NCBI GenBank assembly: GCA_964036275.1
Contig: OZ038434.1
Span: forward strand, 40,161,808-40,225,807
DNA length: 64,000 nucleotides
Direction: 5' to 3'
DNA from: Litoditis marina
Taxonomy: Eukaryota > Nematoda > Chromadorea > Rhabditida > Rhabditidae
Within the stretch, counting starts at the first letter, position 1, and every line of letters begins with the position of its first letter. A program made the position numbers and the translations under genes. This document shows, one piece after another, positions 49,251 to 59,810 of this stretch. The notes beneath the pieces are model-generated. The model did not search any database. It saw only the letters and a program-made list of their open reading frames with translations, and was not told the DNA's origin.

Positions 49251-50416
49251 TTGTAATTCGTGTCTTTAGAATATGTTGTATTCTAAATTCTTCTCTTTTC
49301 GCTCTGTGTGACGACCCTGATCTAAAATTGCGTTTCTGAGATGGGTAAACCAGAAAAGTCAGAAGAACGAGCTTACGAATATGATGAAACAGAACAAATT
49401 ACCATCTGTACTTGTTCTCCTGATTAGATGTTTTTCGCTCTTGTGAACATCATTGCACTGATTGCGGTGTAGCTATATGAGACTGAGGTATCCTACCTAC
49501 TATCATTGTCTATGATATATTCAAAATTTTACTATTAAAAATTAAGTTTATGGACTGACATTATTTCAATTTTCGTATTCAGTTTCACCTTGGCACGTCG
49601 TACCATGTACCCTGTACGAGTGGTTAGATAGCTTGATCGTGCAGCTTTTCCATTGTTGTAAGTCATATATCTCGGTCGTTTTACTGATCTCTATTCGTCA
49701 CGGCGATGTTTTTGCTCACGTACCGTGGTTTGTCATTATTTTCCCATCTAGAGAATGTATCAATTTATATATTGTTCTGATTTACTCTTCACCAGCTGAG
49801 AGTTTTGTTTCACTACGTAATTGTGTTATGTACTTTCAATATGTAATAATCTGTTTTATTTTCCAATTTTCGATTCGGCGTTAGTTGCTGGTTAGATTGT
49901 GTCTTTGTGAGCTTTATCTATCCAATTAGTATAGTCGTTTTTAAATGTCAAGTTCATTGATTTATTCCAATTTCCCAATCGATAGGGTAGTTACATTTAT
50001 GAATGATGATTTTATAACCACATGCCGGTGTTCTGACCTTATTCTGTGGTGAATTTTAGTGTTTAGTGTATGTGATTCAGTTTAGGTTGTTAGGCTTAGC
50101 TCTTAGGTTTTGTTATTTGTTTTGTCTACTGTTTAATACAATTCGTGTCATTTTTCGGTTCGTGTTTTTCATCTGCTTCAATTTATCACTATCACGGTTT
50201 GTACCGTGCAATATCTTCTTTCTTTTTTTTGATCATTTTGTTGTTGGTTGTTTTACCTAATTATTTTATGAGAATCTGTACCAGATTTCATTAATTGATA
50301 GTCATACCTTCTGGAAGTATGTAAAAACTCTGATATTCCAACAGAAAATTAGTTGAAGTAGCATTTCTATTCCCCAACATTGTAGATTGCTTTTTGTAGT
50401 TATTGTCATAATTTTC

Positions 50417-50418
50417 AG
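50417..50418 (+). other. Candidate trans-splice acceptor of SURF6
   Basis: ATAATTTTCAG followed by CAGA and the ATG at 50423; short leader typical of nematode trans-splicing. Confidence 0.5.
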
Positions 50419-50422
50419 CAGA

Positions 50423-53400
50423 ATGGAGTTATCTGAGCAGAAAGAGGATTCTTCAGTGGATTTGGCGCTGCTCACCAAGATAGCCGCCATAGAACTGAAT
50501 GTGAGTCGTGGTCTTTCAGTTATTATTCTTTCCTATTTCTTATATTTGTAGTTAGACAATGAAAAATCTTGTATTTTCGAAACTCATAAGTTTCGCGATA
50601 GTTTCCAAGTTCAAGTGAAATTCACGAGCAATTACAATTTAAAAAAAATATACTGAAACGGAAGTTCGTTGAACTTGAATTGAAAGAGAGCGAATGTTGT
50701 AGAGCTGTTCCGTTTCTGTTTAAAGCTAACGTGGTGTTGTGTAGGCTGATAACTTATATTCATCTTTCTGAAATTTGACAGCAATAACTAATCATTCCTA
50801 TTTTCAAAACAAATAAATAGTTCATATTTCATTTCCAGTTGAAAACCAGTTGTGACCTAATCCCGCTCTCCAATTGGGGGTTCGACGATGGTATTCAGGA
50901 GAAATTGCGGCAGCGGAAGCACAGAATGGTCAACCAGCAGCTCACCGATAGTCAGTTATCGATTTTGTTCATCGAATAATTGTTTGTGATCTAATAATTT
51001 CGTATTTATTTTGCCTCTCTGAAGCCGATTTGTGTTCTTTCTACCAGCACACCGATGAGTTTTGAAGAAAAGAATAGCTTTGATGAAACATACGTCTATG
51101 CTCGTTTTGAACAAGTCGAACGTCGTGGTTTTGCAGCAAACGTTGTCAAATTATTTCACGTTGGATAGGTGGTGGCGTAGTAGAGGAGTTTCCTGTCGAT
51201 TTTCATGACAATGTTCCCAAGATGTGATTTTTCCAGACCAGGTGTACGTTAACTCTTTCAAATTGTAGTTGTTATTAGTTTCTTCATTTTGCTGATTAGA
51301 TGTGACCAAGTGTTGTTTCACCGGTGTGTTGCAGAGGAGAAGAAACATTTGACAAAGTCGCGCAAACAGCACTTTGCCCGCAGCATGGGCGGTGTGTGTA
51401 ACACAGTGTCCGATGTGCTGGAATGGATGTCTACCAGTGTGGTCAAGGACGTGCAACCAAAGGTACGTACGCTGTTCTTTAGGCTTTAGGGAGTAGGCGA
51501 AATCTAGTTGTAGTGTGATCTCAATACACGCATGATAGACGAGTTTCTATTCCACCGAATAACAATGAGATCAAACTACTATTAGAGCGGGATAGGGCAA
51601 CATACATATATGCAATATGGGCACGCTTTCGAGAGCGACCCATATTGCCAGGGATGACCAAAGTTGGTACGCGGACAACTTTTTCAGGGGGGGGGGGGGG
51701 TCGTTTTCGGCCCAACATTCGAGAAAATAATAGAAATTCGGGACGATTTTGATAAATTCAATCTTCGAATTGGAATATTTTGGGTTCAGAAAGCTTGTTT
51801 TTGACTATTTACCATTGACTTTTGATTTTTGAGGGGGGGGGGGTCGTTCCGGTTGTCAGGCCGGTCAAAATTTTGGTCATCCCTGCATATTGCATATATG
51901 AAGCATTTGGAACCCCATTATCGTAGTCAATAACTTTTACTTTGGGGGGGGGGGGGGAGTACTGTCGCTGTCCTCACAAAACTCGCGGGTACTTATCGGA
52001 TCGCTGAAGTGCACACTCCTCACCAGAACCAGCACATTGATTTTCTGCTCCAACGTCCCACGTGTCATAATTAGCTTGTTGCGTTTGGGGTCAGGTAATA
52101 TAGAGAATCGGGTTGACATAGTGGTTGTTTATGAACTTTTTGGTTTCTATTATGTTATCGCCATCAGTTGCGCGGTTTCCATACGTAAGGTCCGACTAAG
52201 CGACAATAGGTAAGCCGTTTTTTGATGTGAACACGAGAAAATTTAAGATTTAACCTCAGAAGTAGACCGATTTTCATCTTTTCGGCTAAAAAGTAGTCCG
52301 TTTTCCGAACTTTTCTGACTATTCGGACAACCTTGCTGGTGTATGGCGGTTTCTTTAAAATTCAGTGAAGATTGGGCTGGCTTATCTGACCTACGTTACT
52401 GTAGGTAGTAGGAATAGTACGATCCTAGCTCGTACAATGTTCATATTTTCATTTATCTCAGTTTGTTGTTGTCAACGTCCAATGTAGATAAAAATGATAC
52501 ATTTCAGACCCTTGCTCAGAAACCGGATGGCAAAACCAAGAACGAGAAGAAGACTCCGAACTCGTCGGCCGAGAAAAAGAAGGCCCCCGCTCAGTTACAG
52601 GTCTGTGCATGTTGCAGTTTTGTGTTAGACATTTTTGCTTATCCCGGATAAAATTTTCAATTTTGGTTGCTTTCATCTACTGTGTTTAGTCGTTTACTTG
52701 TTGAAAACAGCAAAGAAGCAAATGATTCAGCGTAGAGAACTTTCACATTTGTCGAAATATTTACAATCTGACAAGTTTTTCTCATTTTTTCTTGCTTGTC
52801 AGGTGATAATGTGAAATTCTTCAGGAGGTTGAAGTGGGACTCGAAAACACTGGAATAACATTTGATTAACAATCATACAAAGTATATTTCGACTATAAAT
52901 TACTTCATATTATTATTGTATCGTGCAGAAGAAGGCTGTCGTCCCTGCAGCTGCTGAATCTTCGGATGAGGAAAGTGGAGAGGACGAGCCAATGGAAGTA
53001 GAAGCAGCTGAGAAGAAGAAGAAGCCGGTGGCCGCCGTCAAGTAAGTATAATAAGCATATACCAGTAAGGTTCGACTAATCTACAAAAAGCAGCCCGCTT
53101 CTATATATAAACACGTAACAATTAATGATTTTGTATCAGAAACAGCCAAACTTGATAGTTTTCGGCGAAAAAGTAGGCCGTTTTTCCATTTTTCGTGGCT
53201 ATTCGGACAAATTTACTGGAATGTGATAATGAGAACAGTAGTAGTTACAGTATGAGTGATAAAAATAGGAAGAGTGGTAATAATAGTAAGAGGAATATTA
53301 CTAATAATAGTATTAGTGATCATAATGTTTGGCCGCTGTCAACTGAGTATTTTATCTATCCCTCCTGTATGCATTTGCATATACTCACATGCATACACCA

Positions 53401-56400
53401 GTAAGGTGTTATTATACGACAATTAACCCGTTTCTCGATATATGTCCGAATGCACCAAGAAGGTATTGACCCCTGACGGAACTCTAGCAAAATCGTCCCA
53501 TTAGTCGGGTAATGTCAAAGAACTGGCTACTTTTTGGCAGGAAACTTGAAAAATGGTTTTTAATGGCCAAATCATTAATTTTCACATGTTTATATTCAAA
53601 AAATGGGCGTATTTTTGAGGACTACTCGAACCTGAGTGGGTTTTGTTCGTAGAAGGAAGAAGCCTATTGCGGCTGTCAAGTAAGTATAATGATAATACTA
53701 GTATGATTGATATATCGTCCGATTTCAGACCGATAGTCCGTGTGAGTGAGAAGATGGAGGGGGACAGCGGGGACCTGACCAAGCCGGCTGTCATTGAAGA
53801 AGACGGGGACTCCTCGGATGGAGAGACTGAAGAGGTTGGTGGTACTCTACTTTGTAGTCAAATTTGGGGCGACTTTATTGGATGCTCCATCAAGTCACGC
53901 GGTTTCCATAAAAATTATAATTACGAAGTTCGTTATTCTCAACAGCAGTCGCCTCTGGGAGAAAACTTTTGTAGTTTGGTTGCACATATAAAACACTTGA
54001 TTTACGATAACTTTCTGTGGACTGCAAAGTCGCCTTCGTCTGACGTACGGAATCATGAGATTTGACAAACCAAACAACAATTATCATCCCGTTATCGCAG
54101 GTGATTCCGAAAAAGGCGGCCAAAGCAGCGGAGAAGAGAAAGGCCGACTCGGATGGATCGCGGCCAGCCAAGAAGACCAAACTGGACAAGGTTTGTCTAG
54201 GTTCTGCTTTTGAATTATTGTAATTCCGACATATATGTTCAGGGTCTAATCCTAATTTATATTTATTAACGGTATGAATTAAACGGAGGTTGGCTGATCC
54301 GTTGTACCACCCGTATTTCTTCCAATTTGGACCTCACGCTATTCTGATGCCAACAATAGTCGGCTAATCTCCGACCCTGTTTGGTTAGCGAGATAAAACA
54401 CCCGATTTCTAATTTGTTTTCCAATCACAACAAAGTCGCCCCACGTAGTCATATGCGAGTGTTTAGGAGCTGGAGAAGTTTGAGAACGTAGATCTGTCCA
54501 CGCTGGACCCGTTGGAGAGTCGCAAGGTGGCCATGCTCAAACTACAGAAGAAGATCGAGGAAATGAAGGGTGGGTGCTCAGTTATCGTATCACATTCATA
54601 GAAAATACATACAGTTCCTATATAGGTTCACTACCTTTCAGTTTGTTATAGCAGACAGTGTTGACTGTTACATAAAAGTGGGTGCTAGTGTTCTGGCAGG
54701 CGAACGTGGCTAAATAACCCGAGTACTTGATTGGTCTCTTTTCCTCGATTTCTGAAAAATCCGGACTTTTGTATGGACAACCCATGAGAATTGGCAGATA
54801 TCAGTAAATCATAAATCGGAACACTGACAGTAAGTATATGAGATGTGAACCTGTCGCTTGTTCTCACACGCCAGTGAAATTGTCCTATACCAGAAAGAAT
54901 CGAAAAACAGGCTACCTTTTCGCCAAAAACGAGAATTTTTTGTCTATTTCTATTTTGTATGATACATCAAGCATTTGTATGTGTTCAAAGAATAGTCGAA
55001 ACTTTCTGGTATATGATTACATACTTCCCTAGAAGTGCCTACATAGCCCTCATAGACAATAGAGAACGAGTTATTGTTGATTTACATTGTTTCCAAGATG
55101 TGAGCCTGTTCTGTTGCAGTGACGCGTCGCGGAAAGAAGAACGCGGGAGCGGCGGCGTCGAAGTTTGAGGAGGAGCGAAAGATGAAGCGTCGCATGAGCA
55201 AGATGAGTCTGAAGCAGCGGAAGGCCGAGGAGAAACTGAAGAAGAAGGAGAACGCGGCACAGAAGGGGTCGGTTGCAATATAATAGCTTGCTATATATAA
55301 TAATACGAATAATAACAATAATCTGGTAATATTATTGATAGTTTTTTTTATTGTTTATGGAACGTTGGCTCAAAAAGAAGGGGTTCGGTTGGAATATCAT
55401 AAGAGTAGAGTAGAAAATGTTCATGGAATCAGTTGGTTCAAAACATAGATGTGGAATATATACAATATACATTTTATAGATTACGTGATTTATTTGAACA
55501 AAGTGTGTTAGTGTCACTAGGATCTCGTGTATTTATTTATTTTTGTTTACGAATAGATATTTGTTGAATAACAAGACAAGTGAGTTAAAAATTTGAAAGG
55601 TAATTCTGGTAATTGCAGAGAAGTGGCGGTGGTCGATGGTTCGGAAGTGGCCCCGGTGAAGGAAGAGAATCTGCCACGAACGGAGGACGGGAAGATCGTC
55701 TACTCCAAGTTTGACTTCATCGTCAAGGACCCCAAGAAGAAGAGGGTAGGGGTGCAGCAGATGTGATACACCAGTATTGTTGTGCAAATAGCCAGAGAAT
55801 TAACACAACGGGCTGCCTTCGACAAAATTGGGAGAATTTATATAAGTATTTTATGTGTAAGTTGATCAGAATTTCGTAATGGCTGGAATCCATGAGGTTT
55901 CTAGTGTCCTTGGGCCTTTCATATATGCTAAAATCATTTTCCACTGTCTAATCACGCTTTTATCCATCTCGTATATGTTCTTCTTTCAGCTAAGCACCAC
56001 AGAGAAGCGGGAAAAGTTCACCGGAAAGGACTACAAAGCTCTGCTGATTAGGGTGAGATCTTTTGCCTTTCGACCAACCTTTTACTTTACTTACTTATAC
56101 TTTGAGAGCATACTTTGTAAACGCTGCGACTGTTCTGATTGAAATTTATATAGGTTTGTGTAGTGATATTCAAAAAGTAGTCGAAGACAAAGCGCGGAGA
56201 TGGACACATTTATAAATCATTGCTTACTAACTGTTCTACATTTATGGCCAAATGCCTACTGTTTGGGGTTGTGGATGGAGGTGCAGTGGAGTGATTTTCA
56301 TTAGGTACACATTGTTTCCTTCCTGTCACTAATCACGAAATATGGGTGGGTGTAATGAGGGTTCGCTTACTTAAAGCTACCCTGTATTCCTGTATAGTGT

Positions 56401-58645
56401 ATTTTCCTCGATTCCACTATATTTGTAGTTTGATCTTGTTCTGGGATCAAACCATAATGTTAATGTGATCTGGATTGCAGGCAGAGAAGCGTGACGAGAA
56501 GTTGTCGAAGATGAAGGAGAAGGAGCCGGAAAGAGCCAAGGAGCTGGAGCAGGAGATCAAGTGGAACCGCGCACTCAAGAAGGCCGAGGGCGTCAAGGTC
56601 AAGGTAGGTTGTCTGTTTGTCTACTTACTGTTTATTTGTTTACATGCACGTATGTTGTATACAGCAGTAAACATACAAGAATGATATATTCAAGGGTCGA
56701 ACATATATACAAGACGTCAAGGTCAAGGTATGTTGTCTGTTTGTTTATTCTCTATTCATACATATAAACATCAAGTGAAGGGCGGATGCGGTTTTTGTTA
56801 ATTCGTTAGTTTTTTTACATCTTCAGTAAAGTATACCCTAAATGCTCAGCTTTTTGAGAAAAAAACCCCTGTTTTTGGTCCGCAGATTTGGGCAAACCCC
56901 CCCCCCCCCCTCAAAAATTGCCTGATTCAGCTATTTTCTAAATTAAGGGCAAAACCCCCTTATAATGGCTGAGGGGAAGGGCAAAACCCCCCTGTTTGAA
57001 AAAGTCACAACTCTGAGGCATTTAGGGTATGCAGTAAAGTGGTCGAAAAAACACAAAACTGACTTTATTCCGGCAAATGTCGGGAAACTGATCGCTTTTC
57101 GATGCGAAATCATGATGATGTGTTTGGATTGGAAATGGATTACTTTTTGTAGAATAGTCGCGCCTTACAGGTGTATTTCAGTTGTTTGTTTGTTTATTTA
57201 CATGTACACGAGGGCTATACAAGAGTAAACATGTATGACGCTGAAATCCAAAACATACTTGATCGTGTTTTTAAGCGTACTCAGGTGCACTCCTTCCTGA
57301 TGGTTTATGGCTCTATCTTCGAAAATACGATGTTTATTCTAGATGTAGATGAGATGATAACATATACATTGGCAGACCAAACTACAACTCACATTCTTTA
57401 AAGTGTTCCAGAGTTTTGAGTTTTCGTGGCTGTTTTGCACAGATAATTCGTGTTGCAGGACAACGTAGAGCTGCTGAAGAAGGGCCTAAAGCACAAGGAA
57501 AAGATGAAGGAGAAGCGAATCGAGAAATGGCAGAACAGAGATCACAAACTCAAGGCCGACAAGAACAGTGTGAGTACTGTAGATATAAGAAAGAGAGAGA
57601 AAGATGTTTATGAAAAACTTTAAAATTAGAAGTGTGCCTTTTAGGGTTGTTAATCGAGTTTGAAATTTCGAGTTTTCGAGTTTCGGGAAAAAACGAGTTT
57701 TTCGATTTTCGAGTTTTGGGAATTTCGAGTTTTTCGAGTTCGAGTTTTCAGCCTTTCAAAAAAACCGAGTTTTCGAGTTTCGAGTTGAACTCGAAAAACT
57801 CGATTTTCGAGTTTCGAGTTTGGTCGTTAAGTTTTAGGATTTTATAGTGGGTGCCAAATTTATGAATTTTTGTCTCTTCCCGGAATCGAACCTGCGAGCA
57901 AAAGTTTTGTAGCAGGGCCCTAACCATTGCGCTATTAGAGCACATCATCAGCATGCTTCGGAATCAAAGATATGTGTGCGTACACAGCGGAAAGTGAGAT
58001 ATACAGTACCCTCCCGCCTTTCCGTTGGCGACGACTATATCGAGCTGAACAAATAATAATTTTTCGAGAAATTCGATTTTTTTTCTCGTGATTATGCGAG
58101 AATCGTGAAAAAAGAAGCATTTTATGTTTGAAATAGCAAAAAAAGTGCTGTGAAACGCTCATTCGTCCAATATTTCTGACTTGGGACGAGGCCAAACTCG
58201 AAACTCGAAAACTCGAACTTTTCGAGTTTCAAAAATTTCGAGTTTTTCGAGTTTCGAGTTTTTCGAGTTTGGAGAAAAACCGAGTTTTTCGAGTTTCGAG
58301 TTACTCGAGTTTTGGAGATTTCGAGTTTTTCGAGTTTCGAGTCGAACTCGAAACTCGAAATTTCGAGTTATTTCGAGTTTTTTCGAAATTCGAGTTTGGC
58401 TTTAACAACCCTAGTGCCTTTGCAAACCAACTAGTCCGCCCATTACAAACCTTAGTCACCTATGCATTTAGTGTCGTTAATCGAGTCCATAATTGTGTTC
58501 GGACAGAAAGTTAGTTTTCAATGAGATTCCACTATTCGTGTGTTTTCAGCGTCAAGATAAGCGCGAGGGCAACCTTCAGAAGCGAATCGACGACAAAAAG
58601 AGGAAGAAGATTCAAAAGTTGAAGTCGAAGGGAAGGATACTGTAA
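50423..58645 (+). CDS. SURF6: Surfeit locus protein 6 / Rrp14 homologue (ribosome biogenesis)
   Basis: Nucleolar protein needed for pre-rRNA processing and early ribosome assembly (family knowledge). Exons: 50423-50500, 50839-50950, 51335-51462, 52508-52600, 52929-53041, 53729-53834, 54101-54190, 54467-54569, 55120-55267, 55619-55745, 55990-56052, 56481-56603, 57459-57569, 58550-58645; all phases agree, 496 aa. Seen: N-terminal segment with a hydrophobic SVDLALLTKIAAIELN helix, Lys-rich low-complexity middle with acidic Ser patches (ESSDEESGEDE, a CK2-type pattern), and a very basic helical C-terminus (KIVYSKFDFIVKDPKKK, KDYKALLIR, ELEQEIKWNRALKKAEG.KVKD, KKRKKIQKLKSKGRIL) that is the SURF6 domain. 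A 27-nt in-frame microexon is possible at 53653-53679. Introns hold two hAT-like elements and a SINE. Confidence 0.92.
51508..51603. repeat. TTTGTAGTTTGATC foldback MITE, degenerate
   Basis: GTTGTAGTGTGATCTCAAT and inverted TGAGATCAAACTACTAT, followed by family end GAGCGGGATAGGGCAACATA. It abuts the hAT-like element at 51649. Confidence 0.7.
51649..51885. mobile_element. 237-bp hAT-like MITE with 8-bp target duplication
   Basis: Terminal inverted repeats CAGGGATGACCAAA at both ends. The flanks 51641-51648 and 51886-51893 are both CATATTGC, a perfect 8-bp target duplication. An 8-bp duplication with CAGGG ends is characteristic of hAT elements (family knowledge). The interior has two poly-G runs. 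It lies in a SURF6 intron. Confidence 0.9.
52181..52345. repeat. CACCAGTAA foldback MITE copy
   Basis: CATACGTAAGGTCCGACTAA at the left; right end ACTATTCGGACAACCTTGCT + GGTGTATG. SURF6 intron. Confidence 0.75.
53057..53222. repeat. CACCAGTAA foldback MITE copy
   Basis: CATATACCAGTAAGGTTCGA, interior AAACACGTAACAATTAATGA, right end GCTATTCGGACAAATTTACT. It starts 16 bases after the SURF6 donor at 53042. Confidence 0.75.
53393..53630. repeat. CACCAGTAA foldback MITE, enlarged or composite copy
   Basis: CATACACCAGTAAGGTGTTA at the left; family interior TCATTAATTTTCACATGTTT on the far side; the middle (53440-53530) is not family-like. Confidence 0.55.
53653..53679 (+). CDS. Possible 27-nt microexon of SURF6 (exon-edge echo)
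   Basis: TTCGTAG precedes 53653 and GTAAGT follows 53679. The 27 bases would insert K/R-KKPIAAV-K in frame between exons 52929-53041 and 53729-53834. The sequence with its donor is a near copy of the end of exon 52929-53041 (KKKPVAAVK plus GTAAGTATAAT). Whether it is spliced in is unknown. Confidence 0.4.
56710..56755 (+). repeat. Exon-edge echo of exon 56481-56603 (donor side)
   Basis: GACGTCAAGGTCAAGGTATG + TTGTCTGTTTGTTTA copies GGCGTCAAGGTCAAGGTAGG + TTGTCTGTTTGTCTA at 56589-56624, including the donor. Confidence 0.85.
57030..57180. repeat. CACCAGTAA foldback MITE, degenerate copy
   Basis: GCAGTAAAGTGGTCGAAAAA at the left, AGTCGCGCCTTACAGGTGTA at the right, family interior CGATGCGAAATCATGATGAT. 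Confidence 0.6.
57642..58413. mobile_element. 772-bp hAT-like element made of TTCGAGTTT repeats, with nested SINE
   Basis: Ends TAGGGTTGTTAA and TTAACAACCCTA are perfect inverse. The flanks 57634-57641 and 58414-58421 are both GTGCCTTT, an 8-bp target duplication. The interior is dense TTCGAGTTTTCGAG satellite on both sides of unrelated sequence that includes the SINE at 57844-57951. No ORF. SURF6 intron. Confidence 0.9.
57844..57951 (-). mobile_element. tRNA-derived SINE, copy 2
   Basis: On the minus strand: box A TAGCGCAATGGTTAG, perfect box B GGTTCGATTCC, then tail ATAAATTTGGCACCCACTAT, matching the copy at 35554-35660 over about 105 bases. It sits inside the hAT-like element at 57642-58413. 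Confidence 0.78.
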
Positions 58646-59334
58646 CTCTTTATTCTGCTGTGTTTGTCACCGATTCCCCAGCCCCGCACCATTTCACAAA
58701 TATTCTGCTCGTTCTGTGTCGATATTGTTACTCGTTGCTATTTCCTGTCTGTTGCCTCCAAATGCCTTACTTGTTACTTTGGTTGTATTTTTGTCTCATT
58801 GTTACACCTATTTTTACAGTTTGTTGTTGAAGAATAATGTTCCAAGAAACCAATTTGTACTCAACCTTCGAAATTGGTCAATGCAACAACAAAAAAAACA
58901 ATTGAAGCTTAGTTAGAAGCTCGAGCTCTCTGAGAGAACTGACATTGTAGGGTGAGAGCAAGGCTAATTTGTAGTTTACACTCGAAACACAGAAAAGTTC
59001 TCTACAACACACGCGAATCACAGATAGCCTTATTTGCTCTACAGAAACATTATGTGACTGAATATATCCGGAAATCGAATCGAATCTGATTTACTTGTAT
59101 TTTAGTACCTACACTGGAGAGAGAACACACGTTCCAAATCACCGCTAAAATAAGACGGGATCAAACTACAAACTCAGCGGGACGTGAAGAATTGAGCTCA
59201 GCTGCCCCTTTAGTTCTATCCTCCATCTACTCACGTCTAGGCAGCTATAGTCTCAGAACGATTAGCGCCAATTGTTTGCAATTGGCCAGCTACAAAAACG
59301 AGAGAGCATGCAGTTCAATGACGCGCAGACAGGC
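58646..59334. other. Downstream flank of SURF6
   Basis: SURF6 3' UTR followed by a TTTGTAGTTTGATC foldback relic (TTTGTAGTTTACACTC at 58969; GGGATCAAACTACAAACTC + AGCGGGACG at 59157-59183). From about 59250 the sequence is a diverged inverse of 63485-63575, beyond the ends of the large foldback element. No gene seen. Confidence 0.5.
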
Positions 59335-59810
59335 TAAGGCAGGGTTCATACTTTTTGCTGCCAACTCTGGCAGCAGCAACATGCAAAGTGTGATTATCGA
59401 TCGTGCTGTCGACTGCAAGACTTGCTGCCGGCAGCAAGCAGCAACAATCTGCTGCCAACTCTGCGTTCATACTTTTTGCTGCCAACTCACGCGACATTTG
59501 TTGCAGTCGGCAGCAATTTGCTGCCGACTCGAGCAGCAATTGCAGTTTGGTCGCTAGCAAACTGCATGACATGTAGCCAACTCTTTTAATTCATGAAACA
59601 TTGTTTTTACTCATTTTCGAGCACTTTTTTTTAGTTTTTTTCACGGTAGGAAAGTTTAGTTGGATATTTTTAGCAGTTTACACCTGAACATTGGTTTTAT
59701 TTCAACAGTTTCATACTTTACGTGGAAATGTTGGTAGTTTGAACCTGGACATGGGTTAATGAATCAGATATGGGGTAATCGACCACGTGAATCGAACATG
59801 GACATAATGT

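Larger units (their letters stand above)
49039..50422. other. Intergenic region between mitoguardin and SURF6
   Basis: About 1.4 kb. It starts with the mitoguardin 3' UTR and contains an echo of the stop-codon region (49158-49250). The rest (49560-50400) is AT-rich without recognisable motifs. ATTTTCAG ends at 50418, four bases before the next start codon. Confidence 0.5.
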
